Positions 1-5,426 of a DNA stretch of 8,478 bases are shown in pieces. Location: positions 1-8,478 of the forward strand of contig JAQAZZ010000095.1 of NCBI GenBank assembly GCA_032127075.1, in the 5' to 3' direction. A model generated the notes under the pieces. The model saw nothing but the letters and a program-made list of their open reading frames with translations, was not told where the DNA came from and ran no database searches. Origin of the DNA: GCA-2699445 sp032127075. Its GTDB lineage: Bacteria; Actinomycetota; Actinomycetes; S36-B12; GCA-2699445. Both the position numbers and the translations under genes were made by a program. Numbering within the stretch: position 1 is the first letter of the stretch; each line of letters starts with the position of its first letter.

Positions 1-285
1 ATCACCGACCAGCTTCAGATGGGCTACTCCCGGGCGGCGATGATCACGATCACCGTGTCGGGGGACGTCGACATGGTGGCGGAGGAAATGGCCCTCATCG
101 GCGAGGTGGACTATCTGGTCGCCACCGCCGGCGGTATCGACTTGATGGCGGAGGTCGTGGCCGTCGACGATGCTGGGCTGTACGACGTCGTGGGGCGCAT
201 CCGCTCGATTGCCGGCGTGATGCAGACCGAAACCTACGTCTACTTCAAGATCCACAAGCAAACCTACCAATGGGGCTCCCGATGA
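1..285 (+). CDS. Lrp/AsnC-family transcriptional regulator, C-terminal part (5' end outside window)
   Basis: The frame is open from base 1 to a TGA at 283-285, giving 94 residues without a start, so the N-terminal helix-turn-helix lies to the left of the window. What remains looks like the RAM (AsnC_trans_reg) ligand-binding and oligomerisation domain. It has a first beta strand (AAMITITVSG), a helix, a second strand ending in VDYLVATAGGIDLMAEVV (the family's usual TGxYDxxxxV position), and a final TETYVYFKIHKQTYQWG, like the common family ending TxTxxxLxxxKxxxxW. Family members sense amino acids and regulate nearby metabolic genes as dimers or octamers. The TGA overlaps the ATG of the aminotransferase gene (ATGA), so the two are almost certainly cotranscribed and translationally coupled. 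An amino-acid substrate or product of that enzyme is a reasonable guess for the effector. The family call is firm; the ligand is unknown. Confidence 0.88.
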   Translation: MTDQLQMGYSRAAMITITVSGDVDMVAEEMALIGEVDYLVATAGGIDLMAEVVAVDDAGLYDVVGRIRSIAGVMQTETYVYFKIHKQTYQWGSR

Positions 286-1679
286 GCAGCACGCCGCAAT
301 ATGTGACCGAACCGGGTCCGGACCCTCTGGCTGACATTGCCCGACGCCACTTGTGGATGCACTTCACCCGCCACTCGGTGTACGAGCATGGTGGCCACGT
401 GCCGGTCATCGTCCGTGGCGAGGGCGCCTACATCTGGGACGACCAGGGCAAGAGGTACTTCGACGGCCTCGCGGGGCTGTTCACCGTGCAGCTCGGACAC
501 GGTCGCACCGAGCTCGCCGAGGCAGCGGCCGCACAGGCGAAGGAGTTGGCGTTCTTCCCGGTGTGGTCCTACGCGCACCCGCAGGCGATCAACCTCGCCG
601 AGCGGCTCGCCAGCCTCGCGCCGGGGGATCTGAACCGCGTGTTCTTCTCCAGCGGCGGCGGCGAGTCGGTGGAGACGGCCTGGAAACTGGCCAAACAGTA
701 CTTCCGGCTGACCGGACAACCCGGCAAGTACAAGGTGATCAGCCGGGCGGTCGCCTACCACGGCACACCGCAGGGAGCGTTGTCCATCACGGGTATCCCC
801 GCGGCGAAAGAGGCCTTCGAGCCGCTTGTGCCCGGGACGCACAAGGTTGTGAACACCAACTTCTACCGCGCACCTGAGCACGGCGACGATATCGAGGCGT
901 TCGGTCGCTATGCCGCAGACCGGATCGAAGAGGCCATCGTGTTGGAGGGGCCGACCACGGTGGCCGCGGTCTTCCTCGAGCCGGTGCAGAACTCCGGTGG
1001 CTGCTTCCCGCCCCCTCCCGGCTACCTGCAGCGGGTCCGCGAGATCTGCGACCGCCACGACGTGCTGTTGGTGGCGGACGAGACGATCACCGCCTACGGC
1101 CGCATCGGCGACATGTTCGCCATGAACCGCTTCGGCGTCACCCCGGACATCATCACGTCGGCGAAGGGTCTGACGTCGGGATACTCACCGCTGGGCGCGA
1201 TGATCGCCTCCGACCGGTTGTTCGAGCCCTTCCGCCACGGCGCCAACGCTTTCCTGCACGGCTACACCTTTGGCGGCCACCCGGTCTCGGCGGCTGTCGC
1301 GATGGCCAACCTCGACCTGTTCGAGAAAGAGGGGATCCTGCAGCACGTACGGGACAACGAGGGCGCCTTCCGCAGCACACTCGAGCAACTCAAGGATCTG
1401 CCGATCGTCGGTGACGTCCGCGGCGAGGGATACTTCTACGGCATCGAACTGGTCAAAGACAAGACCACGAGGGAGACCTTCACCGCCGACGAGTCGGAGC
1501 GGCTGCTGCGAGGTTTCCTGTCCAAGGCGCTCTTCGACGCTGGGCTGTACTGCCGAGCAGACGACCGGGGTGACCCGGTGATCCAACTGGCGCCACCGCT
1601 GATCATCGGCCAGAAGGAATTCGACGAGGTCGAATCGATCCTGCGGGGGGTGCTCACCGAGGCGTGGTCGATCCTGTGA
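282..1679 (+). CDS. Class III PLP-dependent aminotransferase (aspartate aminotransferase family / omega-amino acid:pyruvate type)
   Basis: A 465-residue fold-type I, class III aminotransferase, normal length for the family. It would transfer an amino group from an omega- or alpha-amino acid or a diamine to pyruvate or a 2-oxoacid in the cytosol. Visible landmarks are the PLP-phosphate loop SSGGGES (residues 123-129), the YHGTPQGALSITG segment, the cofactor-binding Asp in VADETITAYGRIG (D266), the Schiff-base lysine in TSAKGLTSGY (K295), and the phosphate-binding Thr in GYTFGGHP (T329). The usual DEV after the cofactor Asp reads DET here. I chose ATG 282 because it forms an ATGA overlap with the upstream regulator stop and has GGGG six bases before it; an ATG at 270 (469 aa) lacks a ribosome-binding site. 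Annotated relatives include beta-alanine:pyruvate, putrescine and GABA transaminases, and sequence reading alone cannot choose among them. The coupled Lrp-type gene suggests control by an amino acid. Confidence 0.93.
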   Translation: MSSTPQYVTEPGPDPLADIARRHLWMHFTRHSVYEHGGHVPVIVRGEGAYIWDDQGKRYFDGLAGLFTVQLGHGRTELAEAAAAQAKELAFFPVWSYAHPQAINLAERLASLAPGDLNRVFFSSGGGESVETAWKLAKQYFRLTGQPGKYKVISRAVAYHGTPQGALSITGIPAAKEAFEPLVPGTHKVVNTNFYRAPEHGDDIEAFGRYAADRIEEAIVLEGPTTVAAVFLEPVQNSGGCFPPPPGYLQRVREICDRHDVLLVADETITAYGRIGDMFAMNRFGVTPDIITSAKGLTSGYSPLGAMIASDRLFEPFRHGANAFLHGYTFGGHPVSAAVAMANLDLFEKEGILQHVRDNEGAFRSTLEQLKDLPIVGDVRGEGYFYGIELVKDKTTRETFTADESERLLRGFLSKALFDAGLYCRADDRGDPVIQLAPPLIIGQKEFDEVESILRGVLTEAWSIL

Positions 1680-1688
1680 CCGTCGAGT

Positions 1689-3020
1689 TCAGGCTGCGGC
1701 GTGGCTGTCGGCAGGGGGACGGGTGCGCCATTGATGCCGCGGCGTGGGGGTTGCGCGCCATCGTCGGTCTCGGCGGGTGATGGTCCACCTGTTCAGATCC
1801 ACCTGCCGATGATGGGCCCAGCAGAGCAAGACCATGTTGCCCAGGTCGGTGGCCCCGCCGAGTGACCACTCGCGCACGTGGTGTGGCTGGCACTGTTGCG
1901 CGGGCATGGTGCACCCTCCGATGGCGCAGCCACCGTCACGAAGGCGCAGGGCTTTGCGCTGGGCGGGGGTGGCCAAACGCTGCGCCCTGCCGACGGCGAG
2001 CGGTTCGACTCCCCCTCCGGCCAGTCTGGCGACCAGCGAACGCGGCTCATCCGCAGCGATCGGGGTGATGTCAGCGCAGCACAGGCCGAAGCGCGCCTCA
2101 CCGTCACCCAGCAGGTGCCGCTGGCCGAGGCTGCCGGGTGCTTGAGTGCCGGCGCAGCCCGCGCCGAACAACGGCTGCGGCTCCCGGGCCTGCCGGCTGG
2201 CTATACGTTCCGCCTCGGCGGCGGGAAGCGTCATGACCACCGACGCCGGCAACCCGCCCTGGCTCGGTGCCCTGGTGTCGGCGGCTGCGGCCACAACTGC
2301 GGTCAGGCCGTCGGCCCTGCGCTGGGCGGCGGTGAGGTGGTCCCCGACGGTGCGCTGCCGCTCGGCCATGGCATTGACAACTGCGGCCAGCGCCTCGCCC
2401 TCCAGCCGGGGCAGGACCCCGCTGATGCGGATTCCGTCGTCGGTATCGGTGATCGTCAGCCGGCGCCGCTGGTAGGCATCCTGTTCCCGGCTGTCGGCGT
2501 CTTCGGGCCGGGCTGCCACCAACGCCGCTTCCGCGGCGCGGGCCACCTGCGCCGCGGACATCGACTCCACCTCGGGCAGCAACGCCGCCACCATGTCGCA
2601 GGTCTGCGCCATGCAGCGCTTGTCGGTGTCGGCTGCCAGCGCCCGCACCTGCGCCGTGGACAGCCGGCCCGACTCCCACATCCGCCGCAGATCGGGGAAG
2701 AAGCGCCCGACACGGTCGACGAACCTGCCCGCGATCAGCAGTCGCTTCGCCTCCGCGGCCGACCAGCCGCACGATTGCAGCATGGTCACCGGGTCAAAGG
2801 GGGTGGCTCCGCTCTGCTCAGCCGCCACCATGTGGGTTGCGGTGGCCGACTCCAGCGAGTGCCGGGCGCGAGCCAGCGCCTCCAACGTGGGGGCGGCGGC
2901 TTCACCCGCGGAGATCGTGGGGAACCCTCCCTCGTCACGCCGGGGTGCATCGGCGGCCAGTACCTTGATCGCGGCGACCGCTTCGACAACGCGCACTTGC
3001 GGAAGGGCTGTATCGAACAT
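1689..3020 (-). CDS. DUF222 / HNH endonuclease domain protein (mycobacterial 13E12 repeat family)
   Basis: A 443-residue protein with the 13E12 family architecture: a helical, Ala/Arg-rich DUF222 region (about residues 10-330) and a C-terminal HNH module. The HNH part has a Cys set CAIGGC...C (C365, C370, C377), then HH (H380-H381), WSLGGATDLGN (N395), LLC (C400) and AHH (H403-H404), followed by RQVDLNRW. These match the zinc-supported beta-beta-alpha-metal fold of HNH nucleases; activity of this family is largely untested. The start is taken at ATG 3018-3020 because it lies inside a LexA box and seven bases after a TAGAAT -10, predicting a leaderless mRNA. The reading frame continues upstream to 3182, but that stretch overlaps the next gene's 3' end and has no domain character. 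The gene converges on the aminotransferase, with only 9 bp between stops. 13E12 proteins occur in many copies in mycobacteria, and some M. tuberculosis copies are known LexA targets. Confidence 0.9.
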   Translation of the reverse strand: MFDTALPQVRVVEAVAAIKVLAADAPRRDEGGFPTISAGEAAAPTLEALARARHSLESATATHMVAAEQSGATPFDPVTMLQSCGWSAAEAKRLLIAGRFVDRVGRFFPDLRRMWESGRLSTAQVRALAADTDKRCMAQTCDMVAALLPEVESMSAAQVARAAEAALVAARPEDADSREQDAYQRRRLTITDTDDGIRISGVLPRLEGEALAAVVNAMAERQRTVGDHLTAAQRRADGLTAVVAAAADTRAPSQGGLPASVVMTLPAAEAERIASRQAREPQPLFGAGCAGTQAPGSLGQRHLLGDGEARFGLCCADITPIAADEPRSLVARLAGGGVEPLAVGRAQRLATPAQRKALRLRDGGCAIGGCTMPAQQCQPHHVREWSLGGATDLGNMVLLCWAHHRQVDLNRWTITRRDRRWRATPTPRHQWRTRPPADSHAAA

Positions 3021-3029
3021 GTGTTCGAT
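3012..3029 (-). promoter_or_regulatory. LexA operator (mycobacterial SOS box), perfect inverted repeat over the start codon
   Basis: The sequence ATCGAAC-ATGT-GTTCGAT (plus strand) has perfect 7-bp arms around a 4-bp spacer. It contains the exact TCGAAC-N4-GTTCGA consensus bound by LexA in mycobacteria. It covers the last two bases of the TAGAAT -10 element, the predicted transcription start (3020) and the ATG (3018-3020) of the 13E12-family gene. LexA bound here should exclude RNA polymerase, so repression with release after DNA damage is the expected behaviour. Confidence 0.9.
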
Positions 3030-3050
3030 TCTAGTCCGGGCCCCCGACAT
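3028..3050 (-). promoter_or_regulatory. DNA-damage-type promoter of the 13E12 gene: RecA-independent (PafBC-like) element plus -10
   Basis: Read on the minus strand, ATGTCGGGG (3050-3042) is followed by exactly eight bases and then TAGAAT (3033-3028). The published RecA-independent damage promoter of mycobacteria is tTGTCRgtg-N8-TAnnnT, recognised with PafBC. Seven of nine bases of the upstream element match, including the full TGTCR core, and the spacing and -10 fit. Seven bases (CGAACAC) separate TAGAAT from the ATG, so the first transcribed base would be the A of the start codon. No convincing -35 hexamer is seen, as expected for this promoter class. The -10 is well supported; the PafBC element is a motif match only. 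Confidence 0.6.
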
Positions 3051-3092
3051 TGCCCGACGCGACACGCACCGCTGCCGACACCCACCGGGGGA

Positions 3093-3117
3093 CCGCAGCT
3101 GGGCAAAGGCTCTGCGG
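3093..3117 (-). terminator. Weak hairpin downstream of the oxidoreductase gene, possible terminator
   Basis: CCGCAG (3093-3098) and CTGCGG (3112-3117) form a perfect 6-bp stem with a 13-base loop, 22 bases beyond the stop of the Gfo/Idh gene and upstream of the 13E12 promoter. No T-run follows in the direction of transcription, so intrinsic termination is doubtful. The position between two same-strand units is the main support. Confidence 0.25.
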
Positions 3118-3138
3118 CCCTGTCCGGGGGTGGGCGTG

Positions 3139-4146
3139 TCACTCGCCCGGGTAGCCGACACCCACTTGGCGGCGAACCTCATCCATCGTGCGCATGACCG
3201 ACATCGTCGACTCCCATGTCATCCGCGGGCTCTCCTGCAGGCCAGCCGACACGCACCGGGCCGCTTCGGCCGCTTCGTACTGCATGCCGCCATCGATCTC
3301 GTTGCGGTATTCCCATCTGGCGCCATCATCGCGGACCACCTCGAAGCCCGGAGGCCGGTAGAACTTGTCGGGGAGCTGTATGCGGCCCCGGGTGCCGAAC
3401 ACCACGGCCGTGGTCGCCGTTCTCGCCCACAGTGTTGTGTGCAGACTGGCCTGGACGTCGCCTCCGAAGCCCAGGGCGACGCTCACCTGGCCGTCCACCC
3501 CCGTCGTCGTCAGCGAGCCGAGTGCCCGGATCCGATCAGGCTCGCCCAGAAGGTCATGCGCGAACGAGATCGGGTAGACGCCAAGATCCAGCAGTGCGCC
3601 GCCGGCGAGGGCGAGGTCGTGGAGGCGGTGGTCGGGTGGGTGGTGGCGCATGTCCTGCCCGTGGTCGGCGATGAGCCCCAGAACCTCGCCGATCTCGCCC
3701 CGGGCCACAACGTCCCCGATGGCGACCATGTGGGGCAGGAATCGGGTCCACATCGCCTCCATGACGAACACCCCGCTGTCGCGTGCGGCGGCGAACACCC
3801 GTTGGGCTTCTGCGGCATTGCGGGTGAACGCCTTCTCCACCAGAACGTGCTTGTCGGCCTCAATCGCCAACAGGCAGTGCCGCATGTGCTCGGAGTGCGG
3901 CGAGGCCACGTACACGGCTTGCACCGCCGGATCGGAGACGAGTGCCTCGTAGCTGCCGTGTGCCTTGGGTACGGCCCACTCCTGACTGAAGCGTTCCGCC
4001 CGGTCCCGTGACCGTGAGCCGACGGCCACCACTTGCGACCGCGTGTGTCTGCTCACCGCCCGGGTGAACTTCGCTGCGATGCCGCCCGGAGCCAGGACCC
4101 CCCACCGGATAGCGGGTGCCGTCATGGGATCGGGCGGTTCTGGCAC
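3139..4146 (-). CDS. Gfo/Idh/MocA family NAD(P)-dependent oxidoreductase
   Basis: A 335-residue cytosolic oxidoreductase with the usual two-domain layout. The N-terminal Rossmann fold begins RWGVLAPGGIAAKF (residues 14-27, a GxGxxA-type dinucleotide loop). It is followed by VYVASPHSEH (78-87) and VLVEKAFT (101-108), where the family's EKP motif reads E104-K105-A106, keeping the catalytic/cofactor lysine. The C-terminal domain carries GGALLDLGVYP (182-192), like the dihydrodiol-dehydrogenase and glucose-fructose-oxidoreductase branch. Members oxidise or reduce sugars, inositols or trans-dihydrodiols; the substrate cannot be read here. The start is set at GTG 4144-4146 because a TAGCGT -10 lies six bases upstream, predicting a leaderless transcript. 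An internal ATG at 4125 (328 aa) is the alternative and sits just before the Rossmann fold, but it lacks a ribosome-binding site. It reads in the same direction as its upstream neighbour but appears to have its own promoter. Confidence 0.9.
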   Translation of the reverse strand: MPEPPDPMTAPAIRWGVLAPGGIAAKFTRAVSRHTRSQVVAVGSRSRDRAERFSQEWAVPKAHGSYEALVSDPAVQAVYVASPHSEHMRHCLLAIEADKHVLVEKAFTRNAAEAQRVFAAARDSGVFVMEAMWTRFLPHMVAIGDVVARGEIGEVLGLIADHGQDMRHHPPDHRLHDLALAGGALLDLGVYPISFAHDLLGEPDRIRALGSLTTTGVDGQVSVALGFGGDVQASLHTTLWARTATTAVVFGTRGRIQLPDKFYRPPGFEVVRDDGARWEYRNEIDGGMQYEAAEAARCVSAGLQESPRMTWESTMSVMRTMDEVRRQVGVGYPGE

Positions 4147-4158
4147 CCCTTCACGCTA
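4147..4158 (-). promoter_or_regulatory. Putative -10 element (TAGCGT) giving a leaderless oxidoreductase mRNA
   Basis: On the minus strand TAGCGT (4158-4153) fits TAnnnT and is followed by GAAGGG and then the GTG start at 4146. This places the expected transcription start on or next to the start codon. The GAAGGG could instead be a Shine-Dalgarno sequence, but it would abut the GTG (too close) and lie too far from the ATG at 4125. No clear -35 is seen. Confidence 0.45.
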
Positions 4159-4243
4159 GTGGGGCGCAGTGGGGGATTCCCAGCCGGCAGCACGGTCCTT
4201 CACCGGCTCCACCCCCCGCGGTAAACGGTGGCGAAGCGGGAAT

Positions 4244-4267
4244 GTCACCGCGTCACCGCGTCACCGC
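4244..4267. repeat. Three exact tandem copies of an 8-bp unit (GTCACCGC)
   Basis: GTCACCGC repeats at 4244, 4252 and 4260, followed by a degenerate fourth unit (GTCAGCGA). The array spans the 3' end of the DJ-1/SRPBCC gene: its TGA (4255-4253) lies in the second copy, and the array encodes the last residues, AVTR. Because the unit is 8 bp, gain or loss of copies would keep the same protein ending as long as the gene-proximal copies remain. Confidence 0.85.
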
Positions 4268-5278
4268 GTCAGCGAGGCGGTCGAGCACGCGCGGCCACGC
4301 GCTGCTGAAGTACTGCCGGTTGGCGTCCCAGTCCGGGCCTTGGCCGTGGCCCCAATGCGCCAGCCGCACCCTTGTGCCGGCGTCGGCTGGCTGCAGGGTC
4401 AGCACCACCCAGGTGTGGATGCCCCTGGTGGCCATGCCAGGCGGGGAGTTCCAGCTGAATACCACCATCCGCTGCGGCTCCAGCGCGAGGATCCGGCACC
4501 CCTCGCTGCCGCGCGACCCGTCGGGCGCGTCATGACGGAATGCGAACTCGTACCGCCCGCCGATCCGGGCATCGATCACCGAGTCAACGCCCAGGAACCG
4601 CTCGACACCCGACTCGGTGGTCCACATGCGGTAGACGGTGGCCGGATCGGCTGGGACCACCGCCTCGGTGATCACCGGATCGCGGCCGCCGTCGCCTGCG
4701 GCGAAGGCATCCCAGTCGTAGTCCATCTGGCGCGCGCACAGCCGGGCCAGCGCCGGGTCGGCCAAACGGGCCACGAGATGCAGCCCCACATCGATGCCCG
4801 ATGAGATTCCGCCCCCGGTGATCACCGGGCCCGCATCGACGACTCGCGAGCGGCGTCCGCCCGGAATCTGGGCGGACAAGGCGGCCAGGTCTTCCCAATG
4901 AGTGGTCCAGGGTCGTCCATCGAGAAGGCCAGCCTGCGACAACAGAAACGCCCCGGTGCAGACGCTGGCCACGATCTCAGCCTCCGCTGCCGCTGCCACG
5001 ATCGCATCGCGGAGACGGGTGTCGTCCAGCGCGGCGTCGATATCGACCGCGCCGGGGACGACCAGCACCTCCGGTCGCGCTGAAGGTGCGCTGTGCGGCG
5101 TGAGCACGGCGCCGCCGTACGACGTGACCGGTTGGCTGTCGCACGACACGATGCGCGGCTGGAAGACGGGCTCGGCGCCGTTGCGCTGGCGGAGCCGATC
5201 GGCGGTGAGCAGCACCTCGAAGGGGCCGCCGAAGTCCATCAGGTCCATGCCGTCGTACACGAGCAGTTCCGTACGCAT
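4253..5278 (-). CDS. DJ-1/PfpI (GATase1-like) domain fused to an AHSA1-type SRPBCC domain
   Basis: A 341-residue two-domain protein. Residues 1-190 are a DJ-1/PfpI-like domain: RTELLVYDGMDLMDFGGPFEVL with the family acidic position E21, LVVPGAVDID, and the nucleophile elbow SVCTGAFLLSQAGLLDGRPWTTHW with Cys107 and H127, then GGGISSGID (155-163). This resembles isonitrile-hydratase-like proteins and the N-terminal half of GATase-AraC regulators, but no AraC helix-turn-helix follows. Instead residues ~199-341 (TEAVVPADPATVYRMWTTESGVERFL...IGGRYEFAF...W.VVLTLQPADAGTRVRLAHWG) look like an AHSA1/START-type hydrophobic-cavity domain. The linker (AFAAGDGGRD) is short and no frameshift is seen. I set the start at ATG 5276-5278; a longer frame to 5443 overlaps the divergent promoter region and SulP start and has no domain content. 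Substrate and role are unknown. The Cys suggests thiol chemistry or hydration; the SRPBCC half suggests binding of a small hydrophobic ligand. Confidence 0.85.
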   Translation of the reverse strand: MRTELLVYDGMDLMDFGGPFEVLLTADRLRQRNGAEPVFQPRIVSCDSQPVTSYGGAVLTPHSAPSARPEVLVVPGAVDIDAALDDTRLRDAIVAAAAEAEIVASVCTGAFLLSQAGLLDGRPWTTHWEDLAALSAQIPGGRRSRVVDAGPVITGGGISSGIDVGLHLVARLADPALARLCARQMDYDWDAFAAGDGGRDPVITEAVVPADPATVYRMWTTESGVERFLGVDSVIDARIGGRYEFAFRHDAPDGSRGSEGCRILALEPQRMVVFSWNSPPGMATRGIHTWVVLTLQPADAGTRVRLAHWGHGQGPDWDANRQYFSSAWPRVLDRLADAVTR

Positions 5279-5291
5279 GCCGCCGACCCTA
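5279..5291 (-). promoter_or_regulatory. Putative -10 element (TAGGGT) giving a leaderless DJ-1/SRPBCC mRNA
   Basis: On the minus strand TAGGGT (5291-5286) fits TAnnnT and is followed by seven bases (CGGCGGC) and the ATG at 5278, so transcription should begin at the start codon. The spacing is the same as at the 13E12 gene. GGCGGC could act as a weak ribosome-binding site if transcription starts further upstream. It lies in the 148-bp divergent region shared with the SulP gene. Confidence 0.45.
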
Positions 5292-5374
5292 GCCGCCCTT
5301 GATGTGACCGGCTTCGGCTCAGGCATTGCGCGGAGCCGTCCGGCCATGTGAGTGTCAGTTGGTGATAGGCCCCC

Positions 5375-5391
5375 GTTTACCTGCAGTAACC
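5375..5391. promoter_or_regulatory. Imperfect inverted repeat in the divergent promoter region, possible operator
   Basis: GTTTAC-CTGCA-GTAACC is an inverted repeat with five of six arm positions pairing. It lies about 35 bp before the SulP start, next to a TAGGTT (5394-5399) that could be a -10. This could be an operator for the transporter gene, but the arms are short and no known motif is recognised. Nothing else distinctive is seen in 5279-5426 apart from the -10 elements and the ribosome-binding site. Confidence 0.25.
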
Positions 5392-5414
5392 GATAGGTTT
5401 CACTAGGCCGGTTT

Positions 5415-5420
5415 GGGAGG
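5415..5420 (+). promoter_or_regulatory. Ribosome-binding site GGGAGG deciding the SulP start
   Basis: GGGAGG ends six bases before GTG 5427. The in-frame TTG at 5421 directly abuts it and is too close, and GTG 5436 is too far, so GTG 5427 is the best start. This gene is therefore leadered, unlike the three minus-strand genes to its left. Confidence 0.75.
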
Positions 5421-5426
5421 TTGGTC

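Noticed and set aside
264..1058. 264-codon minus-strand frame opposite the aminotransferase
   Set aside because: The frame lies opposite the conserved catalytic part of the aminotransferase and its product has no recognisable motif; it is a GC shadow.
1818..1834. HNH module judged inactive because RQVD replaces the RLVH seen in many relatives
   Set aside because: The core His, Asn and HH positions and all the Cys are present, and I believe the HHRQVD variant occurs in other mycobacterial 13E12 proteins, so inactivity cannot be claimed.
1689..3020. The 13E12 gene as a mobile element or prophage attachment scar
   Set aside because: REP13E12 sequences are known integration sites for phiRv1-type prophage, but no integrase, att-like duplication or flanking repeat is visible and the gene is intact.
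3021..3182. N-terminal extension of the 13E12 frame to 3182
   Set aside because: It would overlap the oxidoreductase 3' end, carries no family sequence, and would place the promoter and LexA box inside the coding region.
1878..4011. Long plus-strand open frames (439 and 472 codons) opposite the 13E12 and oxidoreductase genes
   Set aside because: They lie antisense to well-supported genes, lack domain character, and are low-complexity Arg/Gly/Ala/Pro-rich products expected from the GC-biased third positions of the true genes.
5352..5371. GTGTCAGTT followed by TAGGCC upstream of SulP, as a second RecA-independent damage promoter
   Set aside because: The TGTCR core is present, but the spacing to the TA is 5 rather than 8 bases and the hexamer lacks the final T.
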